A DNA stretch of 12,805 nt. Source: an uncultured Oscillospiraceae bacterium (GTDB taxonomy: Bacteria > Bacillota > Clostridia > UBA1381). The stretch's first letter is position 1. Each line of letters begins with the position of its first letter. This document shows positions 7,121 to 12,805 of the stretch, one piece after another. Under the pieces are notes generated by a model. That model did not search any database. It was given only the letters and a program-made list of their open reading frames with translations, and was not told the origin of the DNA. Location: contig CAMCPC010000010.1 of the NCBI GenBank assembly GCA_945876665.1, positions 1 through 12,805 on the forward strand, given 5' to 3'. A program made the translations under genes and the position numbers.

Positions 7121-7570
7121 TTAAAATAAACTGATTATCCAATACACAATTCCGGCAAGCCATGAGGCTAATATTCCGTACAGTATAACAGGTCCGGCAA
7201 TAGTGAAAATCTTCGCGCCTGTGCCAAGCACCATACCCTCTGTTTTCGCTTCAAGGGCAGGGGATACAACCGAGTTTGCAAAGCCTGTTATAGGCACGAC
7301 AGTACCTGCGCCTGCGAATTTTGCTATCCGAGGATAGATGTCAAGACCTGTCAGCAGCGCGCCGAGAAACACAAGGATAATTGATGTGTACGTTCCTGCG
7401 TCCTCCTGATTGAGTCCCCATTTTTTCATCAGCGCGGTAATGCACTGCCCTATAACGCAGATAATACCGCCCGCAATAAATGCCTTTATGCAGTTTGTGA
7501 ATATCTTTGAATTTGGAGTTTTCTTTTTGATATACTCGTTGTACTCCTGATTTGTCATTTCATGTTTCAT
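7121..7570 (-). CDS. spoVAC: Stage V sporulation protein AC (SpoVAC)
   Basis: This is a membrane subunit of the SpoVA complex; in Bacillus SpoVAC behaves as a mechanosensitive channel for spore small molecules. The 149 residues have a polar N-terminus (about 1-25, with Y-x-x-Y-I-K-K-K) and hydrophobic segments at about 28-46, 62-78, 84-104 and 122-147. K-A-F-I-A-G-G (29-35), F-A-G-A-G (85-89) and V-P-I-T-G-F (92-97) are shared with SpoVAE. An upstream in-frame GTG at 7582 would add four residues, but the GAGGTG sequence there is better read as the ribosome binding site for the ATG at 7570. It is first in the operon and divergent from the DUF5685 gene. Forespore control is expected, but no clean sigma-G promoter was found. 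Confidence 0.95.
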   Translation of the reverse strand: MKHEMTNQEYNEYIKKKTPNSKIFTNCIKAFIAGGIICVIGQCITALMKKWGLNQEDAGTYTSIILVFLGALLTGLDIYPRIAKFAGAGTVVPITGFANSVVSPALEAKTEGMVLGTGAKIFTIAGPVILYGILASWLAGIVYWIISLF

Positions 7571-7682
7571 AGTTGTTTTCACCTCGATTTGTGCAATTTT
7601 TTATAGTTTTTCATATTACAGAGAAAATATGCTATGTTTATGAACAAAAAATTAATTTTACAAAAAAATTGGAGTATATAGG

Positions 7683-7711
7683 TTGAATTTTGCGTTGTTT
7701 TGATATATACT
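7683..7711 (+). promoter_or_regulatory. Sigma-A-type promoter for the DUF5685 operon
   Basis: TTGAAT (7683-7688), a 17-base spacer and TATACT (7706-7711) lie 34 bases before the start codon at 7746. This is a strong housekeeping-type promoter and the only obvious one for the following genes through 12078. Confidence 0.75.
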
Positions 7712-7745
7712 TAATTTGTGCATTTACATTTTGAGAGGGGTTTAT

Positions 7746-8609
7746 ATGTTCGGATACGTTACTATATGCAAAGACACATTAAGTGAACAGGGGTATAAAA
7801 CGTTTAAGGCATATTACTGCGGACTGTGCAAAGCGATTGGTAAACGCTGCTCACAGAGTGCGCGTATGGGACTGAGCTATGATATAACCTTTCTTGCAAT
7901 TGTGCTGTCCTCGGTGGATAATAACGAAACCGAAATGAATGACAGGAAATGTCTTCTGCACCCCGCGCGTGAAAATATCTGCGTTGAAAATGACAGAACA
8001 GTTGAGTACGCGGCGGATATGGGCGCAATGCTAAGCTATTTAAAGCTGCTTGACGACTGGCATGACGAGAGAAGTATAAAAGCGCTTATGTCAATGCTTC
8101 TTTTCCGTAGAGGGGTAAAAAAGGCAAAAAAACGTTATCCCGAAATTTATGACGGCATACGCGGCTGCCTTGACCGTTTAAGTCAGCTTGAAAAGGAAAA
8201 ATGCGCCGAAATAGACGAAACAGCGGACTGCTTTGCAAAAATTCTTGAAATACTGTTCACACCCGACTTTATATCGGACGAAACCGAAACACGTATTCTT
8301 GCGTGGTTTGGCTATAACATAGGACGGTGGATTTATATAATCGACGCGTATAACGATATTGAAAAGGACATAAGAAAGAACAGCTATAACACTTTTCTTG
8401 AAAAACATAGAGGTAAACCGCTTGAAGAAATAAAGAAAGAGCTTAAGGAAAAGCTTGATGTATCCATGACCTTTACACTGCAAAATGCCGCTTCGGCGTA
8501 TGACCTGATGGTGGTGCATAAGAACAAAGAGGTGTTGGATAATATTATATATACTGCACTGAAAAGGAAGCAGAATTATATCTTAGGAGAAAATAATGAA
8601 TCCCTATGA
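7746..8609 (+). CDS. DUF5685 family protein, function unknown
   Basis: The protein has 287 residues from the chosen start. An earlier in-frame ATG (7716) would overlap the promoter region, whereas the ATG at 7746 follows GAGAGGGG and gives the family's usual opening M-F-G-Y-V. Y-Y-C-G-L-C (23-28) is the family signature; C35, C69, H72 and C79 could join C25 and C28 in binding a metal. The rest looks helical and soluble, with no signal peptide or membrane segment. Two acidic motifs stand out: L-D-D-W-H-D-E (102-108) and D-A-Y-N-D-I-E-K-D (200-208). They resemble in form the paired aspartate-rich motifs of isoprenoid synthases, but I cannot show homology. The last 14 bases overlap the J-domain gene, so the two are co-translated and probably work together. 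Confidence 0.85.
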   Translation: MFGYVTICKDTLSEQGYKTFKAYYCGLCKAIGKRCSQSARMGLSYDITFLAIVLSSVDNNETEMNDRKCLLHPARENICVENDRTVEYAADMGAMLSYLKLLDDWHDERSIKALMSMLLFRRGVKKAKKRYPEIYDGIRGCLDRLSQLEKEKCAEIDETADCFAKILEILFTPDFISDETETRILAWFGYNIGRWIYIIDAYNDIEKDIRKNSYNTFLEKHRGKPLEEIKKELKEKLDVSMTFTLQNAASAYDLMVVHKNKEVLDNIIYTALKRKQNYILGENNESL

Positions 8610-9168
8610 AGTACTGGGCGTCAGTGAGGACGCCGATGAAGAAACAATTAAAAAGGCATACAGAGAGCTTGTAAAGAAATATCATCCCGATAAGTATGTA
8701 AATAATCCTCTTGCAGACCTTGCAGGAGAGAAAATCAAGGAAATCAATAAAGCATACGATATGATAATGAACAAGCATACGCAGGTAAACAAGACCTACG
8801 GCGGCTCGTCTTACAGTGGCAACACAAACGGGCAGGCAAGCTTTCAGAATGTGCGTATACTTATATCACAGTCACGCATACGTGAAGCGCTTGCTATGCT
8901 TGAAACGCTGCCGAGAACGGCGGAGTGGTATTATCTTTCGGGATGTGTCAGAATGCAGGTGGGTTGGTATGATCAGGCGATAAGCTTTTTGCAGACGGCG
9001 GTCAATATGGAACCCAACAATGTGGAATACAGGAGTGCGCTTGAAAACGTGCGCAGCAGAAACAGGACATACACCACCACGTCAACGACAAGCACAACAG
9101 GCTGCTGCACTCCGTGCGACTGTTGTACGGCGTGTATGTGCGCTGACTGTATATGTCCGTGTTTTTAA
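8596..9168 (+). CDS. J-domain co-chaperone with TPR-like middle and cysteine-rich tail
   Basis: This 190-residue protein has a J domain at about 1-62 with the diagnostic H-P-D (30-32), which stimulates ATP hydrolysis by DnaK-type Hsp70. A Gly/Ser/Asn linker follows (about 69-82). Residues 84-152 look like two or three TPR-type helical hairpins (for example W-Y-Y-L-S-G-C and [11 protein letters not shown]), probably a substrate- or partner-binding part. A Thr/Ser stretch (158-168) leads to the extreme C-terminus, where ten of the last 21 residues are cysteine (C170, C171, C174, C176, C177, C180, C182, C185, C187, C189). It lacks the zinc-finger and C-terminal domains of true DnaJ. The start has TTAGGAG seven bases upstream, inside the DUF5685 gene. 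Confidence 0.9.
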   Translation: MNPYEVLGVSEDADEETIKKAYRELVKKYHPDKYVNNPLADLAGEKIKEINKAYDMIMNKHTQVNKTYGGSSYSGNTNGQASFQNVRILISQSRIREALAMLETLPRTAEWYYLSGCVRMQVGWYDQAISFLQTAVNMEPNNVEYRSALENVRSRNRTYTTTSTTSTTGCCTPCDCCTACMCADCICPCF

Positions 9169-9192
9169 AATAAATCAGAATGGAGAAAGTTT

Positions 9193-10164
9193 ATGAGTAA
9201 GGAACAGCATATAACCTCAATAGGCGGACAGGCGGTAATGGAGGGCGTTATGATGAGAGGCCCTTATAAGACTGCCGTTGCCGTAAGAAAGCCTGACGGA
9301 GATATAGAACGTAAGGTTGAGGAAAACGGAACAAAGACAAGAAGCAAATTTTTCCGTCTGCCAATAGTAAGAGGCTGCGTCAATTTTATAGACAGCCTTG
9401 TTATCGGCATGAAAGCGCTTATGTACAGCGCTGAATTTGTGGATATAGAGGGCGACGAGGAAGAAACGGAGAGCAAGTTTGACAAGTGGCTTGACGATAA
9501 ATTTGGCGACAAGATAAAGGATATTGTAATATATGTGTCAATCGCAATATCGCTTGTGTTCAGTATTGCACTGTTTATGATTTTGCCTACGTTTCTGACA
9601 AAGGGCGCGGAAAAGATTGGTTCGCTTATTCCGTATGTGTCGGCAGTAACAGGAACACACCTTTTCACGAGCCTTTTTGAGGGTATTATAAGAATGGTGA
9701 TATTCATAGGCTATCTTGCAATAGTGTCGCAGATGAGCGACATAAAACGAGTATTCCAGTACCACGGCGCGGAGCATAAAACCATAGCTTGTTATGAAGC
9801 CGGAGAGGAATTGACCGTGGAGAATATAAAGAAATATAAGCGTTTTCACCCCAGATGCGGTACAAGCTTTCTGCTGTTCGTAATGATTGTCAGCATACTG
9901 CTTTTTGCGCTTCTGCCGAGGGTTGATATGGTAATTTTAAGAGTGCTTATGCGCCTTGCACTGCTGCCCGTTGTCGCAGGAATTTCCTATGAGCTTATAA
10001 AGTGGGCGGGTAGGAGCAAGAATAGATGCGTGACACTGCTTTCAAAGCCGGGCTTGTGGCTGCAAAAGCTGACAACGCGCGAGCCGGACGAATCAATGAT
10101 AGAGGTTGCAATCGCGTCTATGGAGCCGTGCATACCCGAAAATAAAGAGGATGACAGATGGTAA
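9193..10164 (+). CDS. yqhQ: DUF1385 family membrane protein (YqhQ-like)
   Basis: This 323-residue conserved membrane protein is related to Bacillus YqhQ; its molecular function is not established. The N-terminus has I-G-G-Q-A-V-M-E-G-V-M-M-R-G-P (10-24), a strong family signature. Predicted membrane segments lie at about 110-135, 160-180, 222-242 and 247-267. The conserved loop F-Q-Y-H-G-A-E-H-K-T (188-197) and F-H-P-R-C-G-T-S-F (218-226) offer His, Glu and Cys residues that could bind a metal. GGAG seven bases before the ATG sets the start. It overlaps prmC by seven bases. DUF1385 next to prmC is a common clostridial arrangement. Confidence 0.93.
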   Translation: MSKEQHITSIGGQAVMEGVMMRGPYKTAVAVRKPDGDIERKVEENGTKTRSKFFRLPIVRGCVNFIDSLVIGMKALMYSAEFVDIEGDEEETESKFDKWLDDKFGDKIKDIVIYVSIAISLVFSIALFMILPTFLTKGAEKIGSLIPYVSAVTGTHLFTSLFEGIIRMVIFIGYLAIVSQMSDIKRVFQYHGAEHKTIACYEAGEELTVENIKKYKRFHPRCGTSFLLFVMIVSILLFALLPRVDMVILRVLMRLALLPVVAGISYELIKWAGRSKNRCVTLLSKPGLWLQKLTTREPDESMIEVAIASMEPCIPENKEDDRW

Positions 10165-10988
10165 TTTCCGAGCTTGTAAGGGAAACGGCGAAAAGCCTTT
10201 CCGATAACGCGCACTTTGAGGCAGAGCTTATTGTAATGAGCGCTGTCGGCATAAACAGAACGCAGCTTGTATTGGACAGCAGACGTGATGTGACGGAGGA
10301 GCAGCGCGAAAAGGTGTCCGAAATGGTAAAACGCCGCCAAAGCGGTGAGCCGCTGCAATACATATTGGGCGAGTGTGAGTTTATGTCGCTTGATTTTTAT
10401 GTGGAAAGCGGAGTGCTTATTCCGCGCAGCGACACGGAAACACTTGTTGAAGCGGTGATAGAAAAAACGGACGAAAACAAAAATATGAAAATTCTCGATA
10501 TATGCACAGGCAGCGGCTGTATTGGAATAAGTACAGCACATTTCAGATCAAGTGCGTATGTCGATTTAATAGATATAAGTGATAAAGCGATAGAAATTGC
10601 GAAAAAGAATATTGTTCGCAATAATGTCCAAAGCAGAGTAAAAGTACAGAAAATGGATATACTTAATGAATATCCGTCTGAAAAGTACGATATAGTCGTG
10701 TCAAATCCGCCGTATATAGAAACGGAGGTCATAGACACACTGCAAACCGAGGTAAAAAATCACGAGCCGCGCCTTGCGCTTGACGGGGGTGAGGACGGAC
10801 TGATATTTTACCGCAGGATAACGGGAATCGCACCTGAAATTCTAAAAAAAGGCGGTATGCTGGCATTTGAGATAGGGTATAACCAAGGGTCGGCTGTCAG
10901 CGCACTTATGAAAAAGAATTTTTGTGATGTGCGTATAATACAGGATTTTAGTAAAAACGACAGAGTTGTAACAGGAATTTTAAAGTGA
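10158..10988 (+). CDS. prmC: Peptide chain release factor N5-glutamine methyltransferase
   Basis: It methylates the glutamine of the GGQ motif of release factors RF1 and RF2 using S-adenosylmethionine, improving translation termination. The 276 residues show the N-terminal release-factor-binding helical domain with P-L-Q-Y-I-L-G (65-71) and I-P-R-S-D-T-E (88-94). The methyltransferase domain follows, with the SAM loop D-I-C-T-G-S-G-C-I-G (114-123) and catalytic N-P-P-Y (183-186). The start lies within the end of the DUF1385 gene with GAGGAT upstream. In many Firmicutes prfA, encoding RF1, follows or precedes prmC; here a phosphofructokinase gene follows and no release factor gene is in the window. 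Confidence 0.95.
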   Translation: MVISELVRETAKSLSDNAHFEAELIVMSAVGINRTQLVLDSRRDVTEEQREKVSEMVKRRQSGEPLQYILGECEFMSLDFYVESGVLIPRSDTETLVEAVIEKTDENKNMKILDICTGSGCIGISTAHFRSSAYVDLIDISDKAIEIAKKNIVRNNVQSRVKVQKMDILNEYPSEKYDIVVSNPPYIETEVIDTLQTEVKNHEPRLALDGGEDGLIFYRRITGIAPEILKKGGMLAFEIGYNQGSAVSALMKKNFCDVRIIQDFSKNDRVVTGILK

Positions 10989-11001
10989 AAGGATGGAGCA
11001 A

Positions 11002-12078
11002 ATGAAAAAGGTAGGTATTTTAACAAGCGGCGGAGATTGTCAGGGACTTAACGCGGCAATAAGAGGTGTTGCAAAGGGTCTTTATGAGGAAATTGAGGAT
11101 GTGGAGATTTACGGTATCCAGAACGGTTACGCAGGACTTATCCACGGTGATTACAAGAAGATGGAAAAATCCGATTTTTCGGGTATACTGACAGTCGGCG
11201 GTACAATACTCGGCACATCGCGTCAGCCGTTCAAGATGATGCGCGTAATAGACGATGAAAACAGCATAGACAAGGTTAAGGCAATGAAAGAGAACTACAA
11301 GAAAATGGGTCTTGACTGTCTTGTAATTCTCGGCGGCAACGGCACGCACAAGACCGCAAACCTTCTCAGCGAGGAGGGGCTTAATGTGGTGTCAATGCCG
11401 AAAACCATTGACAATGACGTATGGGGTACGGAAATGACCTTTGGTTTCCAGAGCGCTGTTGATATAGCGACGCAGGTTATAGACTGTATTCACACAACTG
11501 CAACTTCACACGGACGTATTTTCATTGTTGAGGTAATGGGACATAAGGTAGGCTGGCTTAACCTTTACGCAGGAATTGCGGGCGGCGCGGATATAATCCT
11601 TCTGCCTGAAATTCCGTACGATATAAATGAGATTGCAAAGGTGATTGATAAAAGAGAAAAGGCGGGAAAGAGATTTTCAATACTTGCCGTTGCCGAGGGC
11701 GCGCTTTCCAAGGAAGAAGCGCAGCTTAAGAAAAAGGAATTCAAGGCACAGCGCGCGGCAATGCCGTATCCGTCAATCTCATATAAGATTGCCAAGGAGC
11801 TTGGTGATCTGACAGGTCACGAAATACGCGTAACAGTTCCGGGACATTTCCAGAGGGGCGGAAGTCCCTGCGCCTATGACAGAGTGCTTTGCACACGCTT
11901 CGGCGCGGCTGCCGCAAGACTTATAAAGAATGAGCAGTACGGATTTATGGTTGCGTTGCAGAATGAAAATATTGTTCCTGTGCCGCTTGGCGAGGTTGCC
12001 GGCAAGCTGAAAAAGGTGCCTGTTGACAGCAATATAATTGAGGCGGCAAAGGAAATAGGTATTTCGTTTGGTGATTGA
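11002..12078 (+). CDS. pfkA: 6-phosphofructokinase, mixed-substrate group III type
   Basis: It phosphorylates fructose 6-phosphate to fructose 1,6-bisphosphate. The protein has 358 residues from the ATG at 11002. An ATG at 10993 adds M-E-Q but would touch its own ribosome binding site, whereas AAGGATGGAG is well placed for 11002. T-S-G-G-D (8-12) begins the nucleotide site. The donor-determining positions read G-G-N-G-T (111-115) and P-K-T-I-D-N-D (133-139), with the catalytic aspartate at D137. A glycine at the first site (G114) with a lysine at the second (K134) is the pattern of the group III enzymes, some using ATP and some pyrophosphate. N113 replaces the aspartate of E. coli PfkA. The phosphate donor cannot be decided by eye. 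Confidence 0.92.
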   Translation: MKKVGILTSGGDCQGLNAAIRGVAKGLYEEIEDVEIYGIQNGYAGLIHGDYKKMEKSDFSGILTVGGTILGTSRQPFKMMRVIDDENSIDKVKAMKENYKKMGLDCLVILGGNGTHKTANLLSEEGLNVVSMPKTIDNDVWGTEMTFGFQSAVDIATQVIDCIHTTATSHGRIFIVEVMGHKVGWLNLYAGIAGGADIILLPEIPYDINEIAKVIDKREKAGKRFSILAVAEGALSKEEAQLKKKEFKAQRAAMPYPSISYKIAKELGDLTGHEIRVTVPGHFQRGGSPCAYDRVLCTRFGAAAARLIKNEQYGFMVALQNENIVPVPLGEVAGKLKKVPVDSNIIEAAKEIGISFGD

Positions 12079-12096
12079 GCATTCGCTTGCGAATGC
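12079..12096. repeat. 18-base palindrome directly after the phosphofructokinase stop
   Basis: GCATTCGC (12079-12086) and GCGAATGC (12089-12096) are perfect inverted copies around a TT centre, starting on the base after the stop codon. There is no T run behind it, so it is not a standard intrinsic terminator. It may stabilise the 3' end of the mRNA or belong to the larger hairpin element that follows six bases later. Confidence 0.85.
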
Positions 12097-12101
12097 GGGA
12101 T

Positions 12102-12190
12102 GTCACTTAAGCCGCGTGTCACGACGAAGCAGCCACTTTCGCCGCAAAGCGGCAGTCAGTGGCAAGCAGTGACACATAGCGGCAAGTGAC
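12102..12190. repeat. 89-base nested imperfect inverted repeat
   Basis: Five pairs of complementary blocks nest in order: GTCACTT 12102-12108 with AAGTGAC 12184-12190; GCCGC 12111-12115 with GCGGC 12179-12183; GTGTCAC 12116-12122 with GTGACAC 12169-12175; GCCACT 12132-12137 with AGTGGC 12158-12163; GCCGC 12141-12145 with GCGGC 12149-12153 around an AAA loop. That is 30 base pairs with small bulges and internal loops. There is no T run and no open reading frame. It is richer in G+C than the surrounding intergenic DNA. It could be a dispersed palindromic element (MITE- or REP-like) or a structured RNA. Confidence 0.85.
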
Positions 12191-12255
12191 GCTAAGTTTC
12201 GATAATACCTATATTTCCGGCTACGATTAGTCTGTTTCTTACACAGGAGGATAAA

Positions 12256-12723
12256 ATGGATAGAGTACAAAAAGCAATAGACCTTTTCAAATCCGGCTGC
12301 AACTGCTCACAGGCGGTCATATGCGCCTACAGCGACCTTTTCGGCATGGACGAGGGAACAGCCATGTGCGTAAGCGAGGGCTTCGGCGGCGGTATGGGAC
12401 GCATGCGCCTTACCTGCGGTGCAGTAAGCGGTATGTTTATGCTTGTGGGTTTGAAGTACAGCAAGGGCATTCCAAAGGATTTGGAAACGCGAACAAAGAT
12501 ATATGACACCGTACAGCAGATGGCGAAAGCGTTTGAAGAAAAGAACGGTTCAATAGTCTGCGGCGACCTTTTGGGTATAAACAAACCGAAAGACAATGGC
12601 GCAGTACCCACAGAGCGAAACGGCGAGTTTTATAAAAAACGTCCTTGCGTTGGCTGCGTGGAGGACTGCGCAAGACTTGTTGAAGAATACTTGCTTGAAA
12701 ATTTACTTGAAAACAACGCTTAG
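12256..12723 (+). CDS. C_GCAxxG_C_C family protein (cysteine-rich, putative redox)
   Basis: The protein has 155 residues and matches the C_GCAxxG_C_C family, widespread in anaerobes and of uncertain function, often thought to be redox-related. Signature cysteines are C15 and C17 in G-C-N-C-S-Q-A, C23, C38, then G-F-G-G-G-M-G-R-M (42-50) and T-C-G-A-V-S-G (53-59), followed by C102 and the C-terminal C131, C134 and C138 in C-V-G-C-V-E-D-C. With nine cysteines, metal or cluster binding is likely but not proved. AGGAGG five bases before the ATG defines the start. It is separated from the operon on its left by the palindromic region and probably has its own promoter, although no convincing one was found. 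Its terminator overlaps the last codons. Confidence 0.92.
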   Translation: MDRVQKAIDLFKSGCNCSQAVICAYSDLFGMDEGTAMCVSEGFGGGMGRMRLTCGAVSGMFMLVGLKYSKGIPKDLETRTKIYDTVQQMAKAFEEKNGSIVCGDLLGINKPKDNGAVPTERNGEFYKKRPCVGCVEDCARLVEEYLLENLLENNA

Positions 12724-12737
12724 GCGTTGTTTTTTTT
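12710..12737 (+). terminator. Intrinsic terminator overlapping the stop codon
   Basis: AAAACAACGC (12710-12719) pairs with GCGTTGTTTT (12724-12733) around the loop TTAG, followed by more T residues to 12737. The TAG stop codon (12721-12723) forms most of the loop, so the left arm encodes the final Asn-Asn-Ala. Confidence 0.9.
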
Positions 12738-12805
12738 GTGTAAAAAATATTCCCACTGATTTTTCAGAATAAATACCCTGTGTTTGAAAAGAATATTATT
12801 ATTGA

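Noticed and set aside
7571..7682. Sigma-G promoter upstream of spoVAC
   Set aside because: Several partial matches to the -10 and -35 elements occur in this A+T-rich stretch, but none has both boxes at the correct spacing.
9264..9707. Minus-strand open frame of 147 codons inside the DUF1385 gene
   Set aside because: It mirrors the codons of the real gene; its Ser/Ile-rich product resembles nothing known.
9987..10541. Minus-strand open frame of 184 codons across the DUF1385-prmC junction
   Set aside because: It spans the overlap of two well supported genes and shows no domain or initiation signal.
12079..12096. Palindrome after pfkA as an intrinsic terminator
   Set aside because: No T run follows and the next bases are G-rich, so it was listed as a repeat instead.

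Overview
This window comes from an endospore-forming, Gram-positive anaerobe of the class Clostridia. It holds a spore protease gene (gpr) and a spoVAC-spoVAD-spoVAE operon, nearly every gene has a strong AGGAGG-type ribosome binding site, and genes are tightly packed. The family cannot be fixed from the window; the G+C content looks moderate and ATA and AAA codons are frequent. Everything looks chromosomal. I see no transposase, phage gene, CRISPR array, tRNA or rRNA.

Layout. (1) 1-122, minus strand: the start of a PHP-domain protein that runs off the left edge. (2) 382-3847, plus strand: gpr, then a two-gene M16 peptidase-like pair (ymfF, ymfH) with its own promoter, whose -35 box contains the gpr stop codon. 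A strong bidirectional terminator (3851-3878) separates this from (3) 3885-5652, minus strand: aroE, aroK and an Rrf2-type regulator, each overlapping the next by 4 bases. (4) 5724-7570, minus strand: spoVAC, spoVAD and spoVAE, the channel system for Ca-dipicolinate. (5) 7746-12078, plus strand: a likely five-gene operon of a DUF5685 protein, a J-domain protein with a cysteine-rich tail, a DUF1385 (YqhQ-like) membrane protein, prmC and a 6-phosphofructokinase. (6) 12079-12190: a palindrome followed by an 89-base nested inverted repeat. (7) 12256-12723: a C_GCAxxG_C_C family cysteine-rich protein whose terminator overlaps its stop codon.

How the genes fit together. gpr degrades small acid-soluble proteins when spores germinate, and spoVA moves dipicolinate in and out of the spore. 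aroE and aroK carry out two shikimate-pathway steps. The M16 pair is linked in Bacillus to modification of elongation factor P, and prmC modifies release factors, so both touch translation. No new defence or mobile system is evident. The least explained parts are the DUF5685/cysteine-tailed J-protein pair, the Rrf2 regulator fused by overlap to the aro genes, and the nested hairpin at 12102-12190.
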